A DNA stretch of 64,000 nt, taken from the NCBI RefSeq assembly GCF_018688155.1, contig NZ_CP061312.1:1922001-1986000 (forward strand), given 5' to 3'. Source of the stretch: Polynucleobacter sp. AP-Sving-400A-A2. Its GTDB lineage: Bacteria; Pseudomonadota; Gammaproteobacteria; Burkholderiales; Burkholderiaceae. Positions 8,290 through 17,116 of this stretch are shown piece after piece; within the stretch, counting starts at the first letter, position 1, and the number at the start of each line of letters is the position of its first letter. A program made the translations under genes and the position numbers. The notes under the pieces are model-generated. The model was given only the letters and a program-made list of their open reading frames with translations. It was not told where the DNA came from and searched no databases.

Positions 8290-8781
8290 TTAACTTGTGC
8301 GGATCTTGCCCAATAAGGTTGTTGTGGAGCGCTCATACAGAAATGGGATGGCTACTGCTACACCACCCCAAGTTTTCACGAGGCGGGTCTCTTCCAGAGA
8401 ATCGATTTCATAATCCCCACCCTTAACGTAAATATCTGGGTGAATCTTGGCAATCAGATTCACCGGGGTCTGTTCGGTAAATAACACTACCAAGTCGACA
8501 CTCTCAAGCGCTGCCAATAAAGCCTGGCGATCAGCCTCGGTATTAATTGGCCTGTCATCACCCTTACCCAGCATCTTGACCGAGGCATCTGAATTCACCC
8601 CCACTACCAGGCTAGCACCCAAGGCTCTAGCTTGGGCTAGATAGCTGGCATGCCCTCGATGCAGGATATCGAAGACGCCATTCGTAAATACTAGGGGCCT
8701 GGGGAGCGCCGCAATCCGAGCCTCCAGCTCCGTCGGAACGCAGACTTTAGACTCGAAAGATGGTGGGGGTAATGAGCTCAT
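8290..8781 (-). CDS. rfaE2: D-glycero-beta-D-manno-heptose 1-phosphate adenylyltransferase
   Basis: The 163-residue protein is a stand-alone nucleotidyltransferase equal to the C-terminal half of E. coli HldE. It has the HxGH motif (HRGH, 41-44) after FTNGVFDIL, the VGVNSDASV segment and the KGGDYE motif. It makes ADP-heptose for the LPS inner core. In betaproteobacteria the kinase half (rfaE1) is a separate gene, not in this window. It is divergent from the glutathione peroxidase gene with a 90-base gap. Confidence 0.94.
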   Translation of the reverse strand: MSSLPPPSFESKVCVPTELEARIAALPRPLVFTNGVFDILHRGHASYLAQARALGASLVVGVNSDASVKMLGKGDDRPINTEADRQALLAALESVDLVVLFTEQTPVNLIAKIHPDIYVKGGDYEIDSLEETRLVKTWGGVAVAIPFLYERSTTTLLGKIRTS

Positions 8782-8839
8782 AGCGCCATATTAATGGCAT
8801 TGGGCTAGATTCAACGATATTTGCCAGAATGTCTTAGAC

Positions 8840-8862
8840 TTGGGCATCCCAGTCCCGCCCAA
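8840..8862 (+). promoter_or_regulatory. Inverted repeat upstream of the peroxidase start
   Basis: TTGGGC at 8840-8845 and GCCCAA at 8857-8862 form a 6-bp dyad with an 11-base spacer, ending nine bases before the chosen ATG. It could occlude ribosome binding or be an operator. Dyads of this size arise by chance. Confidence 0.25.
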
Positions 8863-8871
8863 AGGCTCAAA

Positions 8872-9447
8872 ATGATTCGCTACATGCCGCGCTACTTACT
8901 GGCACTACTTTTCTTGCTAACAGCAATGCCGTTTGCAAAGGCAGCTCCACCTGCCGCCAGCTGCAGCCCCCTTTTATCTCATACCTTTCCACGATTACAG
9001 GATGAGGCGCCTCAAAACCTTTGCCAATACCAAGGCAAAGTCATTCTCGTTGTGAATACAGCCAGTTTTTGTGGCTTTACGAGCCAATACGAAGGTCTGG
9101 AAAAGTTGTATGCCAAATATAAAGACCGCGGCTTGGTTGTATTGGGATTTCCATCAAACGATTTTGGTCAACAAGAGCCAGGTAGTAATAAAGACATCGC
9201 CGACTTCTGTAAAAATACCTATGATGTGAAATTCCCTATGTTCGCCAAGAGCTCAGTTAGTGGAAGCAATCCAAACCCACTATTTAAAATGCTCATTACT
9301 AAAACGGGAACAACACCAAAGTGGAATTTTTATAAGTACCTGATTGATCGAAACGGTAATGTAGTCGATTCATTTGGCAGCATGACAAAACCAGCAAGCA
9401 GCAGTATTACCGGTGAAATAGAGAAACTTCTTGGAGAAAAAATTTAG
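8872..9447 (+). CDS. Exported glutathione peroxidase (BtuE/GPx family, cysteine type)
   Basis: From the ATG at 8872 the product is 191 residues: a signal peptide (LLALLFLLTAMPFAKA) then a GPx domain with catalytic Cys67 in NTASFCGFTSQYEGL, Gln101 in FGQQEPG and Trp in PKWNFYKYL. A TTG-initiated extension of 17 residues is open upstream and a later ATG (8884) is also possible. Cysteine-type bacterial members usually draw on thioredoxin rather than glutathione and reduce lipid or alkyl hydroperoxides; the signal peptide places this one in the periplasm. Its stop overlaps the next start by one base, tying it to the lipid-modification genes. Confidence 0.9.
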   Translation: MIRYMPRYLLALLFLLTAMPFAKAAPPAASCSPLLSHTFPRLQDEAPQNLCQYQGKVILVVNTASFCGFTSQYEGLEKLYAKYKDRGLVVLGFPSNDFGQQEPGSNKDIADFCKNTYDVKFPMFAKSSVSGSNPNPLFKMLITKTGTTPKWNFYKYLIDRNGNVVDSFGSMTKPASSSITGEIEKLLGEKI

Positions 9448-10835
9448 TGGGTAAGAAAAAAGTTGCCATCATTGGCGCCGGCATATCTGGCTTAGGATGT
9501 GCATACGCATTAAGGCAGCATCCAGATTTAGAGATCACTGTATTTGAAGGTGGCAACCATATTGGTGGCCATAGTAATACTGTCGATCTCACACTAGAGA
9601 CTTCTCACGGCCAGTTGACCCATGGAGTCGATACTGGATTCTTGGTATTTAACCGCAAAACCTATCCTCGCTTAGTTCGCCTATTTGAAGAAATTGCAGT
9701 TCCGATTGCGCCATCAGAAATGTCCTTCTCGGTATCGATTGATGCGGGAGGAAAAACAGGACGTAGTAAAAAAATTGAATGGGCTGGTAACGACCTTAAC
9801 TCCTTCTTTGGTCAAAGGTCTAATTTATTCTCGCTCTCATTCTGGAGAATGGCTTATGACATCTTGCGCTTTAATCGCCTCGCTACAAGACTCGCAGAAG
9901 AACAAATCACTGCCAAACTTGAGTACTCAGAACCAGATGAGCGCATTAAAGATTTTTTAGATCGCAATCGTTTTAGTACCAGCTTTAAAGAAAATTATTT
10001 CTTGCCAATGATTGGCGCTATTTGGTCATGCTCTGTTGAACAGATGCTAGAGTTTCCGATTCAGACCATGGTCCGTTTCTGTCATAACCATGGTCTCTTG
10101 CAAATCCAAAATCGCCCGCAGTGGCTTACCGTTAAAGGCGGATCCCGAGAATACGTCAAGCTTTTAGTAGCGGCCCTAGAAAAACATCAAGTCCATTTTG
10201 TACGTGAATCAGTTTCTCGAGTTAATGCGAGCAAATTGGAAGACTCTCCAGTTGAAGTCATTACACCCTCTGGGCTTCACCAGTTTGATGAGGTGGTAAT
10301 GGCATGTCATAGCGATCAAGCCTTGGAGTTAGTGCATGGCATTGGGCAAGATGCGCGCAATATTTTGGCCTCAGTTCCTTACCAAAAGAATCGCGCAATT
10401 TTGCATACCGATATCAATTTCTTACCTACTACTAAACGTTGCTGGGCAGCATGGAACTACACCGCAAAATCTGGTGCAACACCGACTGCACAACAACACG
10501 TGAGTGTGAATTATTTAATCAACCGTCTACAACCTCTACCCAAAGCATTCGAGGGCACACAAGTTATTGTGAGCTTGAATCCACTGACAGATCCCAATCC
10601 AAAGTTGGTGCATGAAGAAATCCATTACTCGCACCCTGTCTTTGATATGCGCGCCGCGCAGGCACAAAAGGAGCTGCCCTTAATTCAGGGTAACTCTTCA
10701 ATCTGGTATTGCGGAGCATGGACCGGGTTTGGCTTTCATGAGGACGGTTTGCGCTCAGGCGAATTGGTGGCAATGGATCTAATGGAAAGTATTTCTCATC
10801 GCGTTAAATCAAACTCCATTAAAGATTCTCAGTAA
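9447..10835 (+). CDS. FAD-dependent oxidoreductase (amine-oxidase/desaturase-like)
   Basis: The 462-residue flavoprotein starts at GTG (overlapping the previous stop as TAGTG, with GGAGA upstream). The Rossmann FAD motif IIGAGISGLGCAYAL is at 8-22, followed by the FEGGNHIGGHSNT loop; the C-terminal FAD motif is around WYCGAWTGFGFHEDG. It belongs to the group annotated as NAD/FAD-binding or amine-oxidase-like proteins that neighbour DUF1365 and CFA-synthase genes. In Rhodobacter, genes of a comparable stress-induced neighbourhood take part in making furan fatty acids; a desaturase or oxidase role on phospholipid acyl chains is a reasonable inference, not shown by sequence. Confidence 0.88.
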   Translation: MGKKKVAIIGAGISGLGCAYALRQHPDLEITVFEGGNHIGGHSNTVDLTLETSHGQLTHGVDTGFLVFNRKTYPRLVRLFEEIAVPIAPSEMSFSVSIDAGGKTGRSKKIEWAGNDLNSFFGQRSNLFSLSFWRMAYDILRFNRLATRLAEEQITAKLEYSEPDERIKDFLDRNRFSTSFKENYFLPMIGAIWSCSVEQMLEFPIQTMVRFCHNHGLLQIQNRPQWLTVKGGSREYVKLLVAALEKHQVHFVRESVSRVNASKLEDSPVEVITPSGLHQFDEVVMACHSDQALELVHGIGQDARNILASVPYQKNRAILHTDINFLPTTKRCWAAWNYTAKSGATPTAQQHVSVNYLINRLQPLPKAFEGTQVIVSLNPLTDPNPKLVHEEIHYSHPVFDMRAAQAQKELPLIQGNSSIWYCGAWTGFGFHEDGLRSGELVAMDLMESISHRVKSNSIKDSQ

Positions 10836-11621
10836 ATGAATTTGCCAACGATTAATTTTGGAGCAGTGAAGCATCGGCGCTTTCGTCCCGCTATTAATGC
10901 GTTTGGCTACGGCGTATTTACTTTGTCTATTCCAATGCGTGCGCGCAGGAATGATCCAGCATTACTGAGCAAGCATGGACTCAAAGATAAGCAATTTGGA
11001 CTTTTTTCCTTTTTTGACCAAGACCATGGATTAGGCAGTGAAAACAGTCTGTCCTGGATCGAATCGATCCTTAAGGACAATCAGGTTCATCATGATGATG
11101 GTGAGATTTGGCTACACACTTTTCCGCGAGTTCTCGGCTATGTCTTTAATCCGGTGAGCTTTTGGGTCTGCACCCAAACCAATGGTCAAGTTCAAGCGGT
11201 GCTTGCTGAAGTAAATAACACCTTTGGCGAACGACACTGCTATCTACTCCACCATGACTCTGGTAAAGCACTGCAATCCGGAGAGACGCTGGTGAGCGAT
11301 AAGGTATTCCATGTCTCGCCCTTTTGTGACGTCCGGGGGGAGTATCACTTCCGCTTTTTATTTCCCCAAGACAGTAATTCAAAACGGAATATTGTTTGTC
11401 GGATTGAGCTGCACGAGGATGGGGCTCCATTAATCAACACCAGCATCAGCGGCCTTACTCAACCTTTAACTAAAAGCACCCTCTATCTTGCCTTTCTGCG
11501 CTACCCCCTCATGAGTCTGGGTGTTATTGGTCGAATTCACTGGCAAGCATTAAAATTATGGTTAAAAGGTGTACCCTTTCACTCAAAACCTAAACCACCA
11601 GAACTTGAAGTTACTCGATGA
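10836..11621 (+). CDS. DUF1365 family protein
   Basis: The 261-residue protein matches DUF1365: RHRRFRPAINAFGYGVFTL near the N terminus, LHTFPRVLGYVFNPVSFW (about 91-108) and AEVNNTFGERHCYLL. Function is unknown. It is almost always found between an FAD oxidoreductase gene and a CFA-synthase-like gene, exactly as here, and has been linked to light, singlet-oxygen or ECF-sigma-controlled regulons. Its ATG directly follows the preceding TAA and its stop overlaps the next start by four bases, so all partners should be made in step. Confidence 0.93.
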   Translation: MNLPTINFGAVKHRRFRPAINAFGYGVFTLSIPMRARRNDPALLSKHGLKDKQFGLFSFFDQDHGLGSENSLSWIESILKDNQVHHDDGEIWLHTFPRVLGYVFNPVSFWVCTQTNGQVQAVLAEVNNTFGERHCYLLHHDSGKALQSGETLVSDKVFHVSPFCDVRGEYHFRFLFPQDSNSKRNIVCRIELHEDGAPLINTSISGLTQPLTKSTLYLAFLRYPLMSLGVIGRIHWQALKLWLKGVPFHSKPKPPELEVTR

Positions 11622-12913
11622 ATCGCCCCGGTCAAACACTGCTATCTCGCCTCACCTTCTCTCGCCCTGAAAGGCGAAAGTCCAAACCCCAACGAGGTGA
11701 TGCAAGCACAGCAGTGCTGTTAGGTCTTTTGGCTCAATTGCGTAGTGGGCACCTAGTGCTCACCCTTCCTAATAATGAAGTAAGAGAATTTGGCAACAGC
11801 TCAGACCAACTATACGCAGAAATTCAAGTTTTAGATTGGTCTGTATTTAAGCAGGTGTTATCTCATGGTGATATCGGCTTTGCCGAAAGCTATATCCGAG
11901 GCGAATGGAATACGCCTGATCTCAAAGCCGTTCTAGAGCTAGCCATTCGCAATCGCACCATCCTAGAGAAAGCAATTTATGGCAGCTGGTTTGGCTCCAT
12001 AGCCTATCGCCTGAGGCATTGGTTTAGAGATAACTCTAAATCTGGGAGCCGTAAAAATATTCATGCGCACTATGACCTAGGTAATGCTTTTTACACGCTT
12101 TGGCTAGACCCCACGATGAGCTACTCGAGTGCATGGTTTTCTGAGGGTGATAAGCAATCACTCATGGATGCCCAGCGTGCAAAAATCAAACGCATCTTAG
12201 AATCCATCCACGCTAAAGAGGGCGATCAAATCTTAGAAATAGGCTGCGGTTGGGGCGGCTTCATGGAAGAAGCCTTACGTAATGGTAATCAAGTCACTGG
12301 CCTGACCTTGTCGACGGAACAAAAAGCGTTTGCAGACTCTAGACTTCAAAAGATCTCTACAGAAGTAAGCAATGCAAAGCAATTTGAAGTTCGGTTGCAA
12401 GACTATCGAGACTGTAAAGAGCAATTTGACGGTGTCGCCTCTGTTGAAATGTTTGAAGCAGTTGGTGAGAATCATTGGATCGAATACTTTCAAACAGTTG
12501 CAAAGCGACTCAAAGCGGGTGGCCGGGCTTGTATCCAAACCATCGTGATCGCAGATGATTTATTTGAGCGCTATCGCCAGAGTACCGACTTTATTCAGCA
12601 ATATGTTTTCCCGGGGGGCATGCTCCCCTCTCCAGCTAAATTTAAGGCTGCCGCAGCTAGTGCCGGTCTAGAGCTTGAGGCAGAGTTTGCCTTTGGTGCT
12701 GACTATGCCAAAACCTTATGCCTTTGGCGCGATAGCTTTAATCAAAAGATTGAGGAAATTTATCGCCTTGGTTTCGATGAGGCATTTATTCGGCTCTGGA
12801 ATTTTTATCTCATGTATTGTGCCGCTGGATTTTCTGAAAAGAGTATTGATGTAGTGCAGTACACCCTAAAACATAAAGATGTCATTCACTCAAGCGATGC
12901 ACTACGCCCATGA
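11618..12913 (+). CDS. Cyclopropane-fatty-acyl-phospholipid synthase family methyltransferase
   Basis: The 431-residue protein has the N-terminal lipid-binding domain (residues 30-115 with YIRGEW) and a class I methyltransferase domain. Key segments are HYDLGNAFY (151-159), YSSAWF, the SAM motif EIGCGWGG (207-214) and VEMFEAVG. It acts on unsaturated acyl chains of membrane phospholipids. The neighbourhood (FAD oxidoreductase, DUF1365, SDR) resembles that of furan-fatty-acid-type methyltransferases rather than solitary cfa genes, so the product could be a methylated rather than cyclopropanated chain. Sequence alone does not decide between them. Confidence 0.93.
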   Translation: MNRPGQTLLSRLTFSRPERRKSKPQRGDASTAVLLGLLAQLRSGHLVLTLPNNEVREFGNSSDQLYAEIQVLDWSVFKQVLSHGDIGFAESYIRGEWNTPDLKAVLELAIRNRTILEKAIYGSWFGSIAYRLRHWFRDNSKSGSRKNIHAHYDLGNAFYTLWLDPTMSYSSAWFSEGDKQSLMDAQRAKIKRILESIHAKEGDQILEIGCGWGGFMEEALRNGNQVTGLTLSTEQKAFADSRLQKISTEVSNAKQFEVRLQDYRDCKEQFDGVASVEMFEAVGENHWIEYFQTVAKRLKAGGRACIQTIVIADDLFERYRQSTDFIQQYVFPGGMLPSPAKFKAAAASAGLELEAEFAFGADYAKTLCLWRDSFNQKIEEIYRLGFDEAFIRLWNFYLMYCAAGFSEKSIDVVQYTLKHKDVIHSSDALRP

Positions 12914-13686
12914 AACAAAAAGGAATAGATTCTTTTGTAAATCAACGGATTTGGGTCATTGGGGCTTCCAGCGGTATTGGTGAGGCCTGCACAAAAGCTT
13001 TTATCAAGGTGGGTGCAAAAGTCGCACTCTCTAGCCGTCGTGCCGAGCGCCTAGATACTCTCGCACAATCTTCGGAGCTAGGACAGGCTCTGGTTCTTCC
13101 ATTAGATGTTACCCATCAAGAGCAACTCGACTCTGCCTACCGAAGCATCCTAGAAGCTTGGGGTGGCTTGGATCTAATGTTGTTTGTATCGGGTGTATAT
13201 ACCCCATTGCGTGCTGATAATTTTGAATTTGAGATTGCGCAGAAAACAATTGATGCCAATCTACTCGGGCCTATGCGGGCGGTCAGCATTGTGATGCCTG
13301 ATATGCTCAAAGCGCATGCTGGTCATATTGCCATCGTTGGTAGCGTAGCGGGATACAGCGGACTACCAAAAGCCTTAGCGTATGGGCCAAGTAAAGCCGG
13401 GATTATTAATTTCTGTGAAACCCTGTATTACGACTTACTGCCACAGGGAGTGAGCGTGCATATGATATCGCCGGGATTTGTTGCAACAGAGGCTACCGCA
13501 CAGAATGATTTTGAGATGCCAGCACTCATCACTGCCGATCAGGCCGCGCAAGAGATCCTTGCTGGACTTCAGGCTGGAGAATTTGATATTCACTTCCCTA
13601 AGCGGTTTTCAGGATTCTTAAAGTTCCTCAGAATCCTACCTTACCCGCTTTACTTCTGGATCATCCGCCGCTTCGTCAAAATCTAA
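12910..13686 (+). CDS. Short-chain dehydrogenase/reductase
   Basis: The 258-residue SDR has the NAD(P) motif GASSGIG (18-24), the LDVTH acidic segment, the active-site YGPSK (Tyr and Lys) preceded by VGSVAGYSG with the catalytic serine, and a hydrophobic C-terminal segment (LKFLRILPYPLYFWIIRRFVKI) likely to contact the membrane. It overlaps the methyltransferase gene by four bases and ends the five-gene set. SDRs are regular partners in DUF1365/CFA clusters, but the substrate is unknown. A 6-bp hairpin spans its stop codon, with no good T-run. Confidence 0.9.
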   Translation: MKQKGIDSFVNQRIWVIGASSGIGEACTKAFIKVGAKVALSSRRAERLDTLAQSSELGQALVLPLDVTHQEQLDSAYRSILEAWGGLDLMLFVSGVYTPLRADNFEFEIAQKTIDANLLGPMRAVSIVMPDMLKAHAGHIAIVGSVAGYSGLPKALAYGPSKAGIINFCETLYYDLLPQGVSVHMISPGFVATEATAQNDFEMPALITADQAAQEILAGLQAGEFDIHFPKRFSGFLKFLRILPYPLYFWIIRRFVKI

Positions 13687-13695
13687 GATCCTAGA

Positions 13696-14358
13696 TTATT
13701 TGTACTTATCCTTGCGGATTTTTTGCTCTAAGTAATCCATTACCGTAATTGCTTTTGCCTTGGTTCCAGCAATGGATGGGGATGTGACGTAGCGACCCTG
13801 CATCACAACCGTTGGGACGCCATCTATGCGATAGGCATCAGCCATCTGTCTTGCAGCACGCGCTTTTGATACAACGGCAAAAGAGCGATAGGTGGCCAAG
13901 AAGGTATTGCGATCAATACCCTGAGAGGCTACCCAATCAGCGATCTCATTTTCTGTCATAAGGCGCTTGTTTTCTTTATGCATGGCATACATGACTTTGT
14001 CATTCATCGCCTCGCCCTTACCCATGGACTCTAAAGCATAGAACAACTGGCTGTGCGGCATGAAATCATCTCGGAAAGCCACGGGCACTTTACGGAATGT
14101 CACATCCTTTGCTTGGCGCTTAAGCCAGGCATTGAGCTCCGGTTCAAAGTCATAACAATGCGGGCAACCATACCAAAAGAACTCGATAACCTCGACCTTC
14201 CCTTTGACTTCAACTGGCTGAGGGGTAGGCAGAATACGATAATCAAACCCTTCTTCAATCTTAGGGCTTTGCGCAGCAACCAGGCCTGAAAAAGAAAATG
14301 CCAAGCCAAGAATCGCGGCAGATAAAAGAGCTCTTTTAGATTTAGATAATGTAATCAT
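13696..14358 (-). CDS. dsbA: Thiol:disulfide interchange protein DsbA
   Basis: The 220-residue periplasmic oxidase has a signal peptide (hydrophobic 8-29, cleaved after VAA), active site CPHC (Cys65-Cys68 in FWYGCPHCYDF) and the cis-proline loop GVPTVVM. The size and CPHC dipeptide match DsbA, which oxidises cysteine pairs in exported proteins and is recharged by DsbB. Its start overlaps the SPOR-protein stop by four bases, and argS lies upstream of that, the standard argS-SPOR-dsbA order in Burkholderiales. Confidence 0.95.
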   Translation of the reverse strand: MITLSKSKRALLSAAILGLAFSFSGLVAAQSPKIEEGFDYRILPTPQPVEVKGKVEVIEFFWYGCPHCYDFEPELNAWLKRQAKDVTFRKVPVAFRDDFMPHSQLFYALESMGKGEAMNDKVMYAMHKENKRLMTENEIADWVASQGIDRNTFLATYRSFAVVSKARAARQMADAYRIDGVPTVVMQGRYVTSPSIAGTKAKAITVMDYLEQKIRKDKYK

Positions 14359-14963
14359 GATTTGCTAGATTTAATGACACTCGGTTTAATGCCCATGCCA
14401 GTTAGCTTATCACGCACGGGATTGCTTTCTTCAACACTATTGTAGGGTCCAATACGCACACGCCAAAGCGTATTGCCATCACTATTAATCTCACTTAATT
14501 GAGATTGAATACCCTGAATCGCTAAACTTGCTTTTTGAGCATCTGCATCAGCACGCTTATTAAAGGCACCCACTTGCAAGAAGTAAATAGCATCTGATTT
14601 TGCAAGAGGGGCTATATCTACTGGCTTCTTACCATTAGCCAAATCAGCAATTGGATCTGGCGCATTAGCGGCAGGTGCGGCAGACTTACCTTGCAAAGGC
14701 TTGTTCAGATCGAGGGCCTCTGCCGGGGTAGTCACTTCACCTTCCGCCGGCGCTGATCCCGACTTAATGGATAAAGGGAGATTGGGAGCTCTAACTCCAG
14801 GGCGCTCTTGCGGTGTATTTTTAGAAAGGTAAAAGGCAATCACAAAAGCAACGCCGAGGCCAACACCCAGCCCCAAGATGAAACCAAGAATAGTGCCGCC
14901 AAACTCCGGGCTAGAAGACCGGGTCTTCGGCGTTAAGCTGGTGTGTTGATTATTTCTTTTCAT
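14355..14963 (-). CDS. SPOR-domain membrane protein (FtsN-like)
   Basis: The 202-residue protein has a short cytoplasmic N terminus, one membrane helix at about 22-46 (GFILGLGVGLGVAFVIAFYL), a proline/alanine-rich periplasmic linker, and a C-terminal SPOR domain from about 126 (YFLQVGAFNKRADADAQKA to VRDKLTGMGIKPSVI). SPOR domains bind denuded glycan strands at the septum, so a role in division or envelope maintenance is likely. True FtsN also needs an essential helix motif in the linker, which I cannot identify with confidence. Coupled to dsbA. Confidence 0.9.
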   Translation of the reverse strand: MKRNNQHTSLTPKTRSSSPEFGGTILGFILGLGVGLGVAFVIAFYLSKNTPQERPGVRAPNLPLSIKSGSAPAEGEVTTPAEALDLNKPLQGKSAAPAANAPDPIADLANGKKPVDIAPLAKSDAIYFLQVGAFNKRADADAQKASLAIQGIQSQLSEINSDGNTLWRVRIGPYNSVEESNPVRDKLTGMGIKPSVIKSSKS

Positions 14964-15013
14964 CGTATCCCCATCCTTCTTTTTACTTCTTATGCGCTAG
15001 CAAGTACTACAGC

Positions 15014-16741
15014 TTACATCTTAGCGGGTGCTGATACACCTAATACTTTTAATCCATTTTCAAGCACTTGGCGCGTCGCTAGGAGCAATGCAAGGCGTGC
15101 TAATTTCAATGCGGAATCATCTACCAAAACGCGATCCGCGTTATAGAAGGTATGAAAGTCGCCCGCTAAATCACGTAAATAAAAAGCTAAAGCATGTGGT
15201 GCTAAATCTGCAGCCGCGTCAGTCAGCATTTCTGGATATTCAGCTAAACGACGCAACAAATAATCCGAGGCTTTACTTTGCAACAGGGAGAGGTCTACGC
15301 CTTTTAGGTCGGATACTTTTCCGCCCCATTGGGTCAGAATTGAACAAATGCGCGCATGGGCATATTGCACATAGAATACGGGATTCTCATCATTTTGCTG
15401 TAATGCCAAATCAATATCAAAGACGAACTCTGTATCGGCCTTGCGGGAGATGAGGAAGAAACGCACGGTATCTCTTCCGCGCTGAAGCGCTAGTTCACGC
15501 TCATCAGCAGTCATCTCTGGCGAAACACCACCGGACCACTCAACTAAGTCACGCACAGTCACATAAGAGCCGGCTCGTTTAGAAATTTTGACTTCTTCGC
15601 CATGGCGCATTACCGTCACCATCTTGTGTAATACGTAATCAGGGTAAGTTTTTGGAATATCCCAGCCACGCTTTTGTGCCACGCCCTGCAAGCCCGAGCG
15701 AACACGGGCGATAGTACCGTGGTGATCACTCCCTTGGACATTAATCACTTTTTCAAAGCCCCGATTCCATTTACTGGTGTGATAGGCAACATCAGGCACA
15801 AAGTAGGTAAAGCTGCCATCAGACTTACGCATGACGCGATCTTTATCATCGCCATCATCTGTTGTCTTGAGCCAAAGTGCACCCTCAGACTCATAGGTCT
15901 TCCCAATACCCTGAAGCTCTTCAACAATTTTTGCAACACTACCATCGGTATATAAGGAAGACTCTAGGTAATAGCAATCAAACTTCACGCCAAATGTTTT
16001 TAAGTCAATATCTTGCTCATTGCGTAAATACGTAACAGCAAATTGACGGATCGCTTCAAGATCATCTTTGTATTCAGGTGAACCCTTAAAAGCAGTCGCA
16101 ATCTCAGCAATGTATTCACCGTTATAGGCACCCTCTGGCCAGGCGGCATCACCAGGCTTGAATCCATTTAGACGAGCCTGCACTGAGAGTGCTAAGTTTG
16201 CAATCTGCACTCCTGCATCGTTGTAGTAAAACTCACGATGCACCTTGATGCCCTGCGTTGCTAGTAAGTTTGCCAAGGCATCGCCCAGTGCCGCTTGACG
16301 ACCATGACCCACATGCAGCGGGCCAGTAGGATTGGCCGACACAAACTCAATCATGGCGCTAGTAACTGGGGCTGCGTCTGGCGCTAGCTGGCCAAACTGA
16401 GATCCTGCCGTGAGGACTTCTTCCACAACAGCAGTTTTAGCGATATTGCTAAGGCGAAAATTAATAAAGCCAGGTCCTGCAATTTCGCAGGAGGCAATGA
16501 GGTCGCTATAGCCAGGCTGCTGCTCTAAACGCTCAACTAGCGCTTGCGCTAATTCCCTAGGATTTAGCTTCCAAGCCTTGGATAGCTGAAGCGCAATATT
16601 GCAAGCGACATCTCCATGGTCTACTGCCTTAGGGCGCTCTAGACGGGGCGCAGGGGCATCGCCCAAACCACGCTCTTGGGCAAGTCCCTGAAGGGCTGCC
16701 CTCAGCATTTCAATTAAACGATTTTTATTAGTTAACAACAT
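15014..16741 (-). CDS. argS: Arginyl-tRNA synthetase
   Basis: The 575-residue enzyme charges tRNA-Arg. It has the Add-1 N-terminal domain (residues 1-110), the HIGH-like motif HVGH at 143-146 in [15 protein letters not shown], a KMSK-like KISKR segment in the middle and the DALR anticodon-binding domain at the C terminus (from about 455 with YVQYAHARI). The length is normal. It is divergent from the DUF1840 gene with a 35-base gap that must hold both promoters. Confidence 0.96.
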   Translation of the reverse strand: MLLTNKNRLIEMLRAALQGLAQERGLGDAPAPRLERPKAVDHGDVACNIALQLSKAWKLNPRELAQALVERLEQQPGYSDLIASCEIAGPGFINFRLSNIAKTAVVEEVLTAGSQFGQLAPDAAPVTSAMIEFVSANPTGPLHVGHGRQAALGDALANLLATQGIKVHREFYYNDAGVQIANLALSVQARLNGFKPGDAAWPEGAYNGEYIAEIATAFKGSPEYKDDLEAIRQFAVTYLRNEQDIDLKTFGVKFDCYYLESSLYTDGSVAKIVEELQGIGKTYESEGALWLKTTDDGDDKDRVMRKSDGSFTYFVPDVAYHTSKWNRGFEKVINVQGSDHHGTIARVRSGLQGVAQKRGWDIPKTYPDYVLHKMVTVMRHGEEVKISKRAGSYVTVRDLVEWSGGVSPEMTADERELALQRGRDTVRFFLISRKADTEFVFDIDLALQQNDENPVFYVQYAHARICSILTQWGGKVSDLKGVDLSLLQSKASDYLLRRLAEYPEMLTDAAADLAPHALAFYLRDLAGDFHTFYNADRVLVDDSALKLARLALLLATRQVLENGLKVLGVSAPAKM

Positions 16742-16776
16742 AGATAAGTGAGTTTATCAGGTGGTAAGCTATTGAA

Positions 16777-17094
16777 ATGATCTATCAATTTCGCTCCAAA
16801 GCGGGTCCTGACGTCATCATGCTGGCTGACCTCACCCAGAGAATCTTTGATATTTTGGGCCGCCCATTAGAGCCCAGAGGAATTTTGACGGTAGAGCAAC
16901 TACCAAGCCTCATCATCTCCCTAGAAACCGCCATTCTGAAAGACTTGGAAGAACGGGCTAAAAGTAATTCGACGGATCAAGAAAATAGTGAAAAACCGAA
17001 ACTTGCCGATAGGCTAGGACAGCGTGCCTACCCTTTTCTAGATCTGATGAAACAGGCCAAAGCCAAAGATGAACCGGTGATGTGGGGCGTTTAA
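16777..17094 (+). CDS. DUF1840 family protein
   Basis: The 105-residue protein matches the DUF1840 family, known essentially only from betaproteobacteria: MIYQFRSKAGPDVIMLADLTQRIFDI-type N terminus, then an acidic and lysine-rich middle, and a C-terminal RAYPFLDLMKQAKA segment. No signal peptide or membrane helix. Function unknown. It faces the methionine synthase gene with a palindromic hairpin at its stop codon. Confidence 0.88.
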   Translation: MIYQFRSKAGPDVIMLADLTQRIFDILGRPLEPRGILTVEQLPSLIISLETAILKDLEERAKSNSTDQENSEKPKLADRLGQRAYPFLDLMKQAKAKDEPVMWGV

Positions 17095-17103
17095 ACGCCG
17101 CAC
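17082..17103. terminator. Hairpin at the DUF1840/metH convergent junction
   Basis: GTGGGGCG and CGCCGCAC form an 8-position stem with one mismatch around TTTAAA, centred on the palindrome GGCGTTTAAACGCC and overlapping the DUF1840 stop. No T-run follows on either strand, so termination would have to be weak or factor-assisted. Confidence 0.35.
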
Positions 17104-17116
17104 TCCACTACACAAT

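Noticed and set aside
13680..13697. AATCTA/TAGATT hairpin at the SDR/dsbA convergent junction as a terminator
   Set aside because: Six weak base pairs and no T-run; too little to call.
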